A DNA stretch of 64,000 bases from an uncultured Eubacteriales bacterium (GCA_905198155.1 CAJKBQ010000007.1:32335-96334); one strand, 5' to 3'; counted from the first letter of the stretch, positions 51,681 through 61,803 are shown. Notes: generated by a model from the letters alone, not told the origin. Translations and numbers: made by a program.

Positions 51681-52047
51681 TGGAACGGCGGGCGAAGATT
51701 ACGCCTGCGGCATGATCGAGGCGCGCGGCGGGCAGATTCTGTGCCGCAACTACACGGCGCGCGGCGGCGAGATCGACATCGTCGCGCGGGAGGGGCGGTA
51801 CTTGGTGTTCGCCGAGGTGAAGCTGCGGGCGGCGGCGTCGCTTGTCAGCCCGCTGGAATCGGTGACGCCTGCCAAGCAGCGGCGGCTGATTCGCACGGCG
51901 GTGCAGTTTATGATGGCGCATCCGTCGGAATTGCAGCCGCGGTTCGACGTGGTTGCGCTGACGACCGACGGCTGCACCGGCGAGATCATCCGCGCCGAAT
52001 ATATTGAAAATGCGTTTGACGGAGGGGGATCGTATGCGGCTTTTTGA
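51667..52047 (+). CDS. YraN family protein (UPF0102)
   Basis: 126 residues, predicted endonuclease-like fold of the Holliday-junction resolvase type. Features: GTAGEDYACGMIEARGG, ILCRNYTARGGEIDIVA, FAEVKLRA and RFDVVALT. Overlaps rnhB by 14 bases and the dipeptidase gene by 14. Function of the family is not settled. Confidence 0.93.
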   Translation: MAVRSGTAGEDYACGMIEARGGQILCRNYTARGGEIDIVAREGRYLVFAEVKLRAAASLVSPLESVTPAKQRRLIRTAVQFMMAHPSELQPRFDVVALTTDGCTGEIIRAEYIENAFDGGGSYAAF

Positions 52048-52957
52048 TTTGCACTGCGACACGCTGACCGTTGCGATGAACGCGCGGAAATCGCTGGCGC
52101 ACAACGATTTGCAGCTGGATTTTGCGCGCGGAGCGTCGTACCGCCCGTGGATTCAGACGATGGCCGTGTTTGTGCCGGACACGCTGCGCGGCGACGCGGC
52201 GTGGGACTATTTTGACCGGTCGGCGCGGTACCTGGACGGCCAGCTTCAAACCGAACTGCCGGACGTGGCGCGCTGCACCGACGGCGCATCGATCCGCGCA
52301 GTGCGCGACGGCGGCGGGCAGGCGGTGCTGCTGGCAGTGGAAGGCGGCGCTGTGCTGGGCGGCCGGCTCGACCGTGTGGCGGCGCTGGCGCAGCGCGGCG
52401 TTCGGATGCTGACGCTGACATGGAACGGCGCCGACGAGCTGGGCGGCGGTGCGGCGGAATCGGGCGGACTGACGCCATTCGGGCGCGACGCGCTGAAAGA
52501 ATTGCGCCGGTACGGGATTCTGCCGGACATTTCGCACGCCAGCGACTCGCTGTTCTGGGACGTATGCCGTGCAGACGACGGGCCGCTCGTCGCGACGCAT
52601 TCCAACTGCCGCGCGCTGTGCGGCCATCGGCGCAATCTGACCGACGACCAGCTGCGCGAGCTGATTCGCCGCGGCGGATTGATCGGGCTGAACCTGTACC
52701 CGGAATTTTTGACCGGCGGCACGGACGCGTCGTTCGACGATATTTACGCCCACCTGATGCACATCTGCGACCTGGGCGGCGAAGCGCTGACGGCGATCGG
52801 AACCGATTTCGACGGCGCAGATATGCCGTCGGAACTGCCGGACGCGGCGGCGCTGGCGAAGCTGGCAGCGTATCTGCGGCGTCGGAACCTGCCGGAATCG
52901 TTCATTGACGGCGTGTTTTTTGACCACGCAGCCGATTTTTTCATTCAATCTCATTGA
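52034..52957 (+). CDS. M19-family (renal) dipeptidase
   Basis: 307 residues. Metal motifs: DLHCDTL (His and Asp, about 4-10), bridging Glu in LLAVEGGAVLG, LPDISHASD, ATHSNCRA and GTDFDGAD. Removes C-terminal or cyclic dipeptides; some members act on D-Ala-D-Ala or leukotriene-like peptides. The ATG at 52034 has GGAGGGGG upstream. No signal peptide, so cytoplasmic. Confidence 0.92.
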   Translation: MRLFDLHCDTLTVAMNARKSLAHNDLQLDFARGASYRPWIQTMAVFVPDTLRGDAAWDYFDRSARYLDGQLQTELPDVARCTDGASIRAVRDGGGQAVLLAVEGGAVLGGRLDRVAALAQRGVRMLTLTWNGADELGGGAAESGGLTPFGRDALKELRRYGILPDISHASDSLFWDVCRADDGPLVATHSNCRALCGHRRNLTDDQLRELIRRGGLIGLNLYPEFLTGGTDASFDDIYAHLMHICDLGGEALTAIGTDFDGADMPSELPDAAALAKLAAYLRRRNLPESFIDGVFFDHAADFFIQSH

Positions 52958-52982
52958 CAACCCGAAAAGGAAGTGTTTGACC

Positions 52983-54479
52983 ATGATGCAATATTGCAGT
53001 ACCCGAAACGCCGATCTGCGCGTCCCGGCGGCCGCCGCGATTGCGCAGGGCATCGCGAAAGACGGCGGCCTGTTTACGCCGGCGACGCTCCCGCAGCTGA
53101 CGGCGGCGCAGCTGGAAGCGATGCGGCCGATGACGTACGCGCAGCGCGCAGAGACGATCCTGCGGCTGTTTTTGACGGATTACAGCGACGACGAAATCCG
53201 CGACTGCGTGGCGGACGCGTATACCCCCGCCAAATTCGGCGGCGAAAACCCGGCGCCGCTGCACAAGCTGGACGATACGCGCGCCGTGCTGGAACTGTGG
53301 CACGGGCCGACATGCGCGTTCAAAGACATGGCGCTGCAAATTCTGCCGCACCTGCTGACCCGTGCGCTGAAAAAAGAGCAGACCGACCGCACGGCGGTGA
53401 TTCTGGTGGCGACGTCCGGCGATACCGGCAAAGCGGCGCTCGAAGGGTTCCGCGACGTGCCCGGCACGCGGATGATGGTGTTTTACCCCGAACGCGGCGT
53501 CAGCAATATGCAGAAACGGCAGATGACGACGCAGGAGGGCGAAAACGTCGCGGTGTGCGCGGTGCGCGGCAATTTTGACGATGCGCAGACCGGGGTCAAA
53601 GCGATTTTCACCAACCCGGCGCTCCGGGAGCGGCTGGCGGACAACGGAATGCAGTTTTCCAGCGCCAACTCCATCAACTGGGGGCGGCTGCTGCCGCAGA
53701 TTGTGTACTACTTTTCGGCGTACTGCGACTGGTTTGCCGACCGGCCGGAAGCGTTCGGCAGCCCGATCAATTTTGTGGTGCCGACGGGCAACTTTGGCAA
53801 TATCCTCGCCGGGTACTACGCCAAGCGCATGGGGCTGCCAGTGAACCGGCTGATCTGCGCGTCGAACGAAAACAACGTGCTGACCGAGTTCATCCGCACC
53901 GGGCACTACGACCGCAACCGGCTGTTTTACACGACGGAATCGCCGTCGATGGATATCCTGATTTCGAGCAATCTGGAACGGCTGCTGTTTGACCTCAACG
54001 GGCACGACAGTGCGCAGATTGCGAATTATATGAATCAGCTGGCGCTGAACGGCGGCTATCAGGCCGACCCGGCGCTGATGGACACGCTGCGCGCGACGTT
54101 TTACGGCGACTACTGCACCGATATGGAAGGCCGCGCGGCGATGGCCGATGCGTTTACGGACGACCATTATCTGATCGATCCGCACACGGCTGTGGCGGCG
54201 GGTGTGTATCACAAGTACGTCCGCAACACCGAGGACCCGACGGAGACGATCATCGTTTCGACCGCGTCGCCGTACAAATTTGCCGATTCCGTGCTGCGGG
54301 CCGTCGCGCCGGGCGTGCCGGACGATGATTTTGCGCGGCTGGGTGCGCTTTCGGCGGCAACCGGCACCGAAATTCCCGCGCCGCTGCGCGCGCTGCGGGA
54401 CAAGCCGGTGCGGTTTACGGACGTCTGCGCCAAAACGGAACTGGCCGACGCGGTGTGCCGTCAGCTGCAATTGAAGTGA
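52983..54479 (+). CDS. thrC: Threonine synthase
   Basis: PLP enzyme making threonine from O-phosphohomoserine. Bacterial long form, 498 residues. N-terminus YCSTRNADLRVPAAAAI, the PLP Lys in CAFKDMALQILP (about 113), ATSGDTGKAALEGF, GRLLPQIVYYFSAY and PTGNFGNILAGYYAKRMG. GAAAAGGAAG lies about 11 bases before the ATG. No other threonine gene is adjacent. Confidence 0.96.
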   Translation: MMQYCSTRNADLRVPAAAAIAQGIAKDGGLFTPATLPQLTAAQLEAMRPMTYAQRAETILRLFLTDYSDDEIRDCVADAYTPAKFGGENPAPLHKLDDTRAVLELWHGPTCAFKDMALQILPHLLTRALKKEQTDRTAVILVATSGDTGKAALEGFRDVPGTRMMVFYPERGVSNMQKRQMTTQEGENVAVCAVRGNFDDAQTGVKAIFTNPALRERLADNGMQFSSANSINWGRLLPQIVYYFSAYCDWFADRPEAFGSPINFVVPTGNFGNILAGYYAKRMGLPVNRLICASNENNVLTEFIRTGHYDRNRLFYTTESPSMDILISSNLERLLFDLNGHDSAQIANYMNQLALNGGYQADPALMDTLRATFYGDYCTDMEGRAAMADAFTDDHYLIDPHTAVAAGVYHKYVRNTEDPTETIIVSTASPYKFADSVLRAVAPGVPDDDFARLGALSAATGTEIPAPLRALRDKPVRFTDVCAKTELADAVCRQLQLK

Positions 54480-54507
54480 AGCCGGTTCGGCGGAAAGGAG
54501 TGCGTGG

Positions 54508-55194
54508 ATGGCGCTGTATGCAATTGCCGATTTGCACCTGTCGCTCGGCGAGGAAAAGCCGATGGACATTTTCCGCGGGTGGACGAATTACATCGATCGC
54601 CTGACCCGGAACTGGACGGCGCTGGTGCAGCCGGCGGACACCGTCGTGGTCGCCGGGGACGTCAGCTGGGCGATGAGCCTGGACGGCGCGCGCACCGACT
54701 TTGCATTTTTGGATCGGCTGCCGGGGCGCAAGCTGCTGCTGAAGGGCAACCACGACTACTGGTGGAACACTCGCCGGAAAATGGATGCGTTTTTGGCAGA
54801 ACAGGGGTTCGACTCCATCCGGATCCTGCACAATTCCGCCGAGCGGTACGGACCGTGGGCGCTGTGCGGGTCGCGGGGCTGGTTTTTCGACGCCGAAGCG
54901 GATGCCGACAAAAAGGTGCTGCTGCGCGAGGTCGGCCGGCTGCAAGCGTCGATCGACGCCGGACGTGCGCTGGGCGGGGAGCCGCTGGCGTTCCTGCATT
55001 ACCCGCCCGTCACCGCTGCGGCGCGCTGCGACGAGATGATGGACGCGCTGCACCGCAACGGGATCACCCGGTGCTGGTACGGCCATCTGCACGGGCCGTC
55101 GATCCGGCGGGCGGTGCAGGGCGTCGTGGAAGGCATCGAATTCCGGTTGGTGTCGTGCGATGCGGCAGACTTCACACCGGTGCGAATCGCGTAA
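54508..55194 (+). CDS. Metallophosphoesterase
   Basis: 228 residues, calcineurin-like fold. Metal motifs: DLHL (9-12), VVVAGDVSWAM, KGNHDYWW, LHYPP and the final GHLHG. Often annotated as a serine/threonine phosphatase, but the target is unknown. GGAAAGGAG before the ATG, 28 bases after thrC. Confidence 0.9.
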   Translation: MALYAIADLHLSLGEEKPMDIFRGWTNYIDRLTRNWTALVQPADTVVVAGDVSWAMSLDGARTDFAFLDRLPGRKLLLKGNHDYWWNTRRKMDAFLAEQGFDSIRILHNSAERYGPWALCGSRGWFFDAEADADKKVLLREVGRLQASIDAGRALGGEPLAFLHYPPVTAAARCDEMMDALHRNGITRCWYGHLHGPSIRRAVQGVVEGIEFRLVSCDAADFTPVRIA

Positions 55195-55270
55195 AAATTC
55201 GCGATTTCCAAGAAAAAAGTAAACTTTTTCAGAAACTTCGCCGCAAGGGGTAGAAAACTGAAAAAAGATA

Positions 55271-55279
55271 TGCTATAAT
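55271..55279 (+). promoter_or_regulatory. Extended -10 promoter of tig
   Basis: TGCTATAAT (55271-55279) with a poor -35 (TAGAAA, 55251-55256). An extended -10 promoter about 45 bases before the tig start. Confidence 0.6.
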
Positions 55280-55324
55280 CTATAAATGTGCATTATTATG
55301 TCAGATATCAGGAGGAACATTACC

Positions 55325-56617
55325 ATGAGTCTCAAATCCAACAATGCCGTCAAAACCAATGTCCACGAGTTCGAGATCGAAGTCGATGCCAAAACCTTCG
55401 CGGATGCGGTGACGCGCGTATTCCAGAAAGAATCCAAAAAGATCACGCTGCCGGGCTTCCGCAAAGGCAAAGCGCCGCGCGCGATGATCGAAAAGTTCTA
55501 CGGCAAAGAAGTGTTTTACGAAGAAGCCGTGCGTGCGGTGTATCCGAACGCGGTGGAAGATGCCATCGACGCGTCCGGGCTGGAAGTGGTCGATGTGAAA
55601 ACCGACGAAATGAAGATCGAAACCATCGGCGACGACGGCCTCACGTTCAAAGTGAACGTCGTGGTGAAGCCGGAAGTGACGGTTTCCGAATACAAAGGAC
55701 TGTCGGTGACGAAAAAATCCGCCGATGTGACGGACGACGAGATCGACGAAGAGCTGAAACGCGTGCAGCTGCGCAACTCCCGTCTGGTCGCGGTCGAAGA
55801 TCGTGCGGCGGAAAAGGACGACGTTGCGGTGATCGATTTTGAAGGATTCATGGACGGCCAGGCGTTCCAGGGCGGCAAGGGTGAAAGTTACAGCCTGACG
55901 CTGGGCGCGGGGCAGTTCATTCCGGGCTTTGAAGATCAGGTGATCGGCCACAATGTGAACGACGAATTCGACGTCAGCGTCAAGTTCCCGGAGGATTACC
56001 AGGCGAAAGAGCTGGCGGGCAAAGACGCGACGTTCAAAGTGGTGCTGCACGAGATCAAAAAGCGCGAGTTGCCGGAGTTGGACGATGAATTCGCCAAAGA
56101 CGTCAGCGAGTTCGACACGCTGGATGCGTACAAAGCGAATATCAAAGAGACGATCGGCAAACGCAAAGCGGATCAGGCCGAGGACGACGTGAAAAACCAG
56201 CTGATTGACCAGCTGATTGCAAACATGACCGCCGAAGTGCCGGAGGAAATGTTTGAGCAGGCGGTGGAACGCAGCATGGAGGACTTCGCGTATCGGCTGT
56301 CGTCTCAGGGCATGGACATCAAGCTGTATATGCAGTATACCGGGATGGACGAAGCCGGGATGCGCAAATCGTTCCGTCCGCAGGCGGAGCGTCAGGTGAA
56401 GCTGCGTTTGGCGCTGGAACAGATCGCGAAGCAGGAGCAGCTGGCGCCGACGGCCGAAGAGCTGGATGCGGAATACAGGAAACTCGCCGATTCGTACAAG
56501 ATGGACGTTGAGAAGATCAAAGCGGCGATTTCCGAGAAAAACCTGACGGAAGATATTGTCGTCGAAAAAGCGATGACGCTCGTCGAAGAATCGGCGGACG
56601 TGAAAGCAGAAGCCTGA
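55325..56617 (+). CDS. tig: Trigger factor
   Basis: Ribosome-bound chaperone with peptidyl-prolyl isomerase activity. N-terminal ribosome-binding loop LPGFRKGKAPRAMIEKFYG (about 40-58), central FKBP domain (about 150-245; AVIDFEGFMDGQ, LGAGQFIPGFEDQVIG), C-terminal helical arms. 430 residues is normal. The ATG at 55325 has AGGAGG upstream; earlier in-frame ATGs are in the promoter region. Leads the tig-clpP-clpX-lon cluster. Confidence 0.96.
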   Translation: MSLKSNNAVKTNVHEFEIEVDAKTFADAVTRVFQKESKKITLPGFRKGKAPRAMIEKFYGKEVFYEEAVRAVYPNAVEDAIDASGLEVVDVKTDEMKIETIGDDGLTFKVNVVVKPEVTVSEYKGLSVTKKSADVTDDEIDEELKRVQLRNSRLVAVEDRAAEKDDVAVIDFEGFMDGQAFQGGKGESYSLTLGAGQFIPGFEDQVIGHNVNDEFDVSVKFPEDYQAKELAGKDATFKVVLHEIKKRELPELDDEFAKDVSEFDTLDAYKANIKETIGKRKADQAEDDVKNQLIDQLIANMTAEVPEEMFEQAVERSMEDFAYRLSSQGMDIKLYMQYTGMDEAGMRKSFRPQAERQVKLRLALEQIAKQEQLAPTAEELDAEYRKLADSYKMDVEKIKAAISEKNLTEDIVVEKAMTLVEESADVKAEA

Positions 56618-56632
56618 TTTTTTGATTGCTTT

Positions 56633-56665
56633 CGGTGCGGCTGCTGCATAACCGCGGCCGCACCG
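56633..56665 (+). other. GC-rich hairpin between tig and clpP
   Basis: CGGTGCGG pairs with CCGCACCG around a 17-base loop; no T-run follows. Possibly an mRNA-processing or stabilising element; the rest of this 112-base gap holds only the clpP ribosome site. Confidence 0.4.
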
Positions 56666-56729
56666 GCACATATTGAATAAGAATACCAGATTCCGGACGC
56701 CCGGAAAAATTGACAGGAGGCTGAGCAAA

Positions 56730-57314
56730 ATGAGTCTGGTCCCAATGGTGATTGAACAGACCAACCGGGGGGAGCGGTCGTACGATATTTTCTCCCGCTT
56801 GCTGAACGATCGGATTATCATGCTGTCCGAAGAAGTGAACGACACCAGCGCAAGCCTGGTGGTCGCGCAGCTGCTGTACCTGGAAGGGCAGGACCCGACC
56901 AAGGACATCAGCCTGTATATCAACAGCCCCGGCGGCTCGATCACGGCCGGGATGGCGATTTACGACACGATGCAGTATATTAAGTGCGACGTGTCTACCA
57001 TCTGCATCGGCATGGCGGCCAGCATGGGTGCGTTCCTGCTGTGCAGCGGCGCCAAAGGCAAACGGTTTGCGCTGCCGAACAGCGAGATCATGATCCACCA
57101 GCCGCTGCTGAGCGGGATGCAGGGTCAGGCGTCGGACATTAAGATTCACGCCGACCGGCTGATCCAAATTCGCGAGCGGATGAACCGGATCATGGCCGCC
57201 AACACCGGCAAGGATTACGAAACCATCGCGCGCGACACCGATCGCGACCACTTTTTGACGGCCGACGAGGCCGCAGCGTACGGCCTGGTGGATCAGGTCA
57301 TCACCAAACGCTGA
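56730..57314 (+). CDS. clpP: ATP-dependent Clp protease proteolytic subunit
   Basis: Barrel-forming serine protease partnered by ClpX. Catalytic Ser98 in GMAASMGAF, His123 in MIHQPL, Asp in the RDTDRDHF segment. 194 residues. The ATG at 56730 has AGGAGG nine bases upstream; a longer frame to 56673 has no site. Directly followed by clpX. Confidence 0.97.
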   Translation: MSLVPMVIEQTNRGERSYDIFSRLLNDRIIMLSEEVNDTSASLVVAQLLYLEGQDPTKDISLYINSPGGSITAGMAIYDTMQYIKCDVSTICIGMAASMGAFLLCSGAKGKRFALPNSEIMIHQPLLSGMQGQASDIKIHADRLIQIRERMNRIMAANTGKDYETIARDTDRDHFLTADEAAAYGLVDQVITKR

Positions 57315-57380
57315 ATTTGTTTTTCTCAATGCATGGCACAGACCGGAATGCGTCTTTGCCGGAAAGGATTGGTTGTCTTC

Positions 57381-58697
57381 ATGCCCCGTAACGATGAACC
57401 GAAGGATCGTGCTGTCTGCTGTTCCTTTTGCGGCAAAACACAGGATCAGGTCAAAATTATGATCGCCGGGCGCGGTGTCCACATTTGTGACGAATGCGTG
57501 GCGCTGTGCGAGGAGATTATGGAGGACGAATACGGCATTTCGCCGGTGCGCCGGAAGAAATCGACCGATGCGGCGCCGCAGCAGTTGCTGAAACCGCAGG
57601 AGATCAAAGCCCGTCTGGACGAATATGTCATCGGCCAGGACGAAGCCAAAGTGGCGCTGGCGGTTGCCGTATACAATCATTACAAACGCATCAATTCCAT
57701 CGGCGACGATGGGGTGGAGCTGCAAAAAAGCAATGTGCTGCTGCTGGGGCCGACCGGCGTCGGCAAGACGTTTTTGGCGCAGACGCTCGCCAAAATTCTG
57801 GATGTGCCGTTCGCGGTAGCCGACGCGACCACGCTGACCGAAGCCGGTTATGTGGGCGAGGACGTCGAAAACATTCTGCTCCGGCTGATTCAGGCGGCGG
57901 ACTTTGACGTGGAGCGCGCCGAACGCGGCATCATTTATGTGGACGAGATCGACAAGATCGCCCGCAAGTCGGAAAATGTATCCATCACCCGCGACGTCAG
58001 CGGCGAAGGGGTGCAGCAGGCGCTGCTCAAAATTCTGGAGGGCACCGTGTCCAACGTGCCGCCCACCGGCGGCCGCAAACATCCGCAGCAGGAGTTTATT
58101 CAGATCGACACGACCAACATCCTCTTTATTTGCGGCGGCGCGTTCGACGGGCTGGAAAAAGTCATCGAAAAACGCACGAATCATTCGGCGCTTGGATTCG
58201 GCGCCGACGTACGCAGCCGCAAAGAGCTGGACACCATCGCGTGGATGAAGCAGGTTACCCCGCATGACCTGGTGAAATTCGGACTGATTCCGGAACTGGT
58301 GGGTCGGCTGCCGGTGATTACGGCGCTGAGCGGACTGGACGAGGATGCGCTGGTGCGCATTTTGTGCGAACCGAAAAATGCAATTTTGAAGCAGTACAAA
58401 CGGCTGTTTGAGATGGATCAGGTGGAATTGGAATTCACGCCGGAAGCGCTGCGCGCTGTTGCAGCCAAGGCGCTGGAACGCCGCACGGGCGCGCGCGGTC
58501 TGCGCTCCATTATGGAAGAAACGCTGACGCCGCTGATGTACGAAACGCCGTCTGACCACACGATCGAGAAAATCACGATCACGCCGGACTGCGTCAACGG
58601 CACCGGAACGCCGGAGCTGGTGCGCGATTTGAACCGACAGCTCCCGGAGCCGCAAACGACTGCTAAAAAACGGGCGCGCAAGATCTCCGCGTCCTGA
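57381..58697 (+). CDS. clpX: Clp protease ATP-binding subunit ClpX
   Basis: AAA+ unfoldase feeding ClpP. N-terminal zinc domain (CCSFCGK, CDECVALC), Walker A GPTGVGKTF (about 125), Walker B IIYVDEIDKI, sensor and pore loops (GEGVQQALLKILEG) and the RRTGARGLRSIME arginine-finger region. 438 residues. GGAAAGG about 13 bases before the ATG at 57381. Confidence 0.97.
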   Translation: MPRNDEPKDRAVCCSFCGKTQDQVKIMIAGRGVHICDECVALCEEIMEDEYGISPVRRKKSTDAAPQQLLKPQEIKARLDEYVIGQDEAKVALAVAVYNHYKRINSIGDDGVELQKSNVLLLGPTGVGKTFLAQTLAKILDVPFAVADATTLTEAGYVGEDVENILLRLIQAADFDVERAERGIIYVDEIDKIARKSENVSITRDVSGEGVQQALLKILEGTVSNVPPTGGRKHPQQEFIQIDTTNILFICGGAFDGLEKVIEKRTNHSALGFGADVRSRKELDTIAWMKQVTPHDLVKFGLIPELVGRLPVITALSGLDEDALVRILCEPKNAILKQYKRLFEMDQVELEFTPEALRAVAAKALERRTGARGLRSIMEETLTPLMYETPSDHTIEKITITPDCVNGTGTPELVRDLNRQLPEPQTTAKKRARKISAS

Positions 58698-58730
58698 ATG
58701 ACCCAAAGCAGATAAAAATGCGGGTGATCT

Positions 58731-58752
58731 GCGCGGCCGCTGCGCCGCGCGG
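58731..58752 (+). other. GC-rich hairpin between clpX and lon
   Basis: GCGCGGC and GCCGCGC pair around a short loop, without a T-run. The rest of the 145-base gap shows no clear promoter. Confidence 0.35.
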
Positions 58753-58841
58753 ATTGCTCGTTTTGTCATAGAATCGTTTTCTTCGTTTGCGCATTGCCGC
58801 AAAACAAGACTGCGAACCCCCGAAAAGGAATGAGAATCGAT

Positions 58842-61187
58842 ATGGATACACAGGCAAGAGAATGGAAGTCGCTGCCCACCGTCCCGCTGCGCGGGCTGGT
58901 TGCGTTTCCGGATACCATTTTTCATTTTGAGGCCGGCCGCCGGAAAACGATCATCGCGCTGAACCAGGCTGCGGAACAAAACACGCCCGTGTTCTTGTTG
59001 ACGCAAAAGTACGATGACCACGATGCGCCGACGTTTGCGCACGGCGATTTTTACAAGGTCGGCGTGGTCGCACGCGTGGTACAGATGATCCGCGTCAGCA
59101 AAGACACGATCCGCGTGGTGACGGAATGCATCGCACGCGCCTGCGTGATGCAGGTGGTGCAGGAAGCGCCGCTGATTCGCGTGGATGTACGGGAAATGCT
59201 GTGCAAACCGGTGCCGAAAAACGACCGCGCCGTTGCGACGTTCCGGTCGGCAACCGAATATTTTGAAGAATACAGCCAGGAGGCGGCGCTGGCCGAACCG
59301 GAGCAGTACCAGAAGATTCGCCGTTCGGGCGATTTGATGCTGCTGTCGCATTTTCTGGGCTCGGTGCTGCCGCTGCGGCAGGAATTGGCGCAGGATATTT
59401 TGGAGCAGGACGACGTTGAAGTGCGGTTGCAGCAATTCATGGTATTCATGGATCGCGAGATTGAGCTGCTGCGCACCGAAAACGAGATTCAGGACAAAGT
59501 CAAGCAGCAAATGGATCGAAATCAGCGCGAATATTACCTGCGCGAGCAGATGAAGGTGATTTCGGACGAGCTGGGCGACGGCGATTCCCCGGCGCAGGAG
59601 GCCGACGAGTACCGCGCCAAGGTTCGGGGGCTGCATTTGCCGAAGGAATCGGAGGAAAAGCTGCTGCATGAGTGCGACAAGCTGACCAAGATGCCGTTCG
59701 GGTCGCACGAAGCGACGGTGGTGCGCGGGTATCTGGATACGTGCCTGGGGCTGCCGTGGAACACGCAGACGACCGACCGAATTGATTTGGCGGCGGCCGA
59801 AAAGAAACTGAATCACGACCATTACGGGCTGAAAAAGGTCAAAGAGCGCATTTTGGAGCTGCTGGCCGTGCGCCAGTTGCAGCCGGATGTGCGCGGGCAG
59901 ATCATTTGCCTGATCGGTCCGCCCGGCGTGGGCAAGACGTCGATCGCGCGGTCGGTGGCGCAGGCGATGAACCGCAAATATGTGCGCGTATCGCTCGGCG
60001 GCGTTCACGATGAGGCGGAGATTCGCGGCCACCGCAAAACGTATATCGGCGCGATGCCCGGCCGGATTATGGCGGCCATCGCGCAGGCCGGTTCGTGCAA
60101 TCCGCTGATGCTGCTCGACGAGATCGATAAGCTGGGCGGCGATTTCCGCGGCGATCCGGCGTCGGCGCTGCTGGAAGTGCTCGACCCGGAGCAGAACGTG
60201 ACATTCCAGGATCATTTCATCGATTTGCCGTTCGACCTGAGCCGCGTGCTGTTCATTACGACGGCCAATGACGAGGCCGCCATCCCCGGGCCGCTGCTCG
60301 ACCGGATGGAAGTGATTCGGATTCCGGGCTACACGCGCGAAGAAAAATTCCATATTGCCAAAGATCACCTGTATCCGACGCAGCTGCGCCGGAACGGACT
60401 GGATCGCCGCCGCGTCCGGATGACGGACGACGCGCTGCGGGCGCTGATCGACGGGTATACGCGCGAGGCAGGCGTCCGCAGTTTGGAACGCACGCTGGCG
60501 TCGCTGTGCCGCAAAGCCGCGCGCAAACTGGTGTCCGAGGACGCGAAAAGTGTGAAGATTGATTCTGGCGATCTGGAACCGATGCTGGGGCCGGCACCGT
60601 TTGCGGACGATGCGCTGTCGCTGCAAAATCAGGTGGGCGTATGCAACGGGCTGGCATGGACATCGGTCGGCGGCGAGATGCTGCAAGTGGAAGTCGCGCT
60701 GATGGAAGGCACCGGCAAGCTGGAACTGACCGGTTCGCTGGGCGACGTGATGAAGGAATCAGCGCACATCGCGATCAGCTGTGTGCGGTCGCACGCGTCG
60801 GAATTTGGAATTGACGGGGAATTCTATAAAAAACAGGATATCCATATTCATGTGCCGGAAGGCGCTGTGCCGAAGGACGGACCGTCTGCCGGTGTGACGC
60901 TGACGACGGCGCTGGTGTCTGCGCTGACGAACAACCCAATCCGCGGCGACGTTGCGATGACGGGCGAAGTGACGCTGCGCGGGCGGGTGCTGCAGATCGG
61001 CGGGCTGCGCGAAAAATCGATGGCGGCGTATACGCACCAGATGAAAACGGTGATTATTCCCAAAGGAAATGTGCCGAATCTGGCCGACGTGGACGATGCG
61101 GTGCGTCAGCAGCTGGAATTTGTTCCGGCGGAGAATATCACGACCGTGTTGAATACGGCGCTGCTGAACCCGATTCAGCCGGTGTAA
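58842..61187 (+). CDS. lon: ATP-dependent protease Lon (LonA)
   Basis: Serine-lysine AAA+ protease. N-terminal substrate domain (1-200; LPTVPLRGLVAFPDT), coiled-coil linker (REYYLREQMKVISDELG), Walker A IGPPGVGKTS (about 362), Walker B PLMLLDEIDKLG, and protease domain with catalytic Ser in PKDGPSAGVT and Lys in IGGLREKSMAA. 781 residues is usual. The ATG at 58842 is about 12 bases after AAAAGGA; the ATG at 58830 is too near. Confidence 0.97.
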   Translation: MDTQAREWKSLPTVPLRGLVAFPDTIFHFEAGRRKTIIALNQAAEQNTPVFLLTQKYDDHDAPTFAHGDFYKVGVVARVVQMIRVSKDTIRVVTECIARACVMQVVQEAPLIRVDVREMLCKPVPKNDRAVATFRSATEYFEEYSQEAALAEPEQYQKIRRSGDLMLLSHFLGSVLPLRQELAQDILEQDDVEVRLQQFMVFMDREIELLRTENEIQDKVKQQMDRNQREYYLREQMKVISDELGDGDSPAQEADEYRAKVRGLHLPKESEEKLLHECDKLTKMPFGSHEATVVRGYLDTCLGLPWNTQTTDRIDLAAAEKKLNHDHYGLKKVKERILELLAVRQLQPDVRGQIICLIGPPGVGKTSIARSVAQAMNRKYVRVSLGGVHDEAEIRGHRKTYIGAMPGRIMAAIAQAGSCNPLMLLDEIDKLGGDFRGDPASALLEVLDPEQNVTFQDHFIDLPFDLSRVLFITTANDEAAIPGPLLDRMEVIRIPGYTREEKFHIAKDHLYPTQLRRNGLDRRRVRMTDDALRALIDGYTREAGVRSLERTLASLCRKAARKLVSEDAKSVKIDSGDLEPMLGPAPFADDALSLQNQVGVCNGLAWTSVGGEMLQVEVALMEGTGKLELTGSLGDVMKESAHIAISCVRSHASEFGIDGEFYKKQDIHIHVPEGAVPKDGPSAGVTLTTALVSALTNNPIRGDVAMTGEVTLRGRVLQIGGLREKSMAAYTHQMKTVIIPKGNVPNLADVDDAVRQQLEFVPAENITTVLNTALLNPIQPV

Positions 61188-61218
61188 GCGGGCAAACGGA
61201 GAAGGGGGTGTGTATTCC

Positions 61219-61803
61219 ATGTTAAAAATTGAACAGGCGGAGTTTGAAGCGGCGGCGGGTCTTCCGAACCAGTTGCTGCCGCCGGATCTGCCGGAATTTG
61301 CGGTTGCCGGACGATCGAATGTGGGCAAGTCCACGTTGATTAACCGGATGGTCAACCGCCGGAAACTGGCGCGCGTCAGCGGAACGCCCGGCAAGACGGC
61401 GACGATCAATTTCTACCGGGTCGGCGATGCGCGGTTGGTGGATCTGCCCGGATACGGGTATGCCAAGGTGTCGCGGAGCGATCTGGAACGCTGGTCGGCG
61501 CTGATGGACGGGTATTTCGTCGCGGCGCGCGATTTGCGGCTGGTACTTCAGCTGTGCGATATGCGCCATCCGCCGACGAACAAAGACCTCGATATGATTC
61601 ACTATTTGCAGCAGACCGGCCGGCCGATTGCGCTGATCCTGACCAAAACCGACAAGCTGACCATTACGGAACGCGGAACCCAGGAGGTGTGGTATCGCGA
61701 TTTTGCGCGATCCGAGGGGATTGACGAAGTTGTGATGTTTTCGGGCGTGACCGGCGAGGGAACGTCCGTTGTGCGGGGACTGCTGAATGCGCGGCTGGGG
61801 TGA
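61219..61803 (+). CDS. ysxC: Ribosome biogenesis GTP-binding protein YsxC/EngB
   Basis: Small GTPase for 50S assembly. G1 GRSNVGKSTLI (about 32-42), G2/3 SGTPGKTATINFY and DLPGYGYAKVS, G4 TKTDK. 194 residues. The ATG at 61219 follows GAAGGGGG; an in-frame GTG at 61210 is close to the site. Next to lon, as in Bacillus. Confidence 0.95.
   Translation: MLKIEQAEFEAAAGLPNQLLPPDLPEFAVAGRSNVGKSTLINRMVNRRKLARVSGTPGKTATINFYRVGDARLVDLPGYGYAKVSRSDLERWSALMDGYFVAARDLRLVLQLCDMRHPPTNKDLDMIHYLQQTGRPIALILTKTDKLTITERGTQEVWYRDFARSEGIDEVVMFSGVTGEGTSVVRGLLNARLG

Noticed and set aside
56633..56665. Terminator between tig and clpP
   Set aside because: A good stem but no T-run, so only noted as a hairpin.
56517..60686. 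1389-residue open frame on the minus strand across tig, clpP, clpX and lon
   Set aside because: It is antisense to four conserved genes, has a His/Arg/Gln-rich low-complexity composition and no motif; an artefact of G/C-ending codons.
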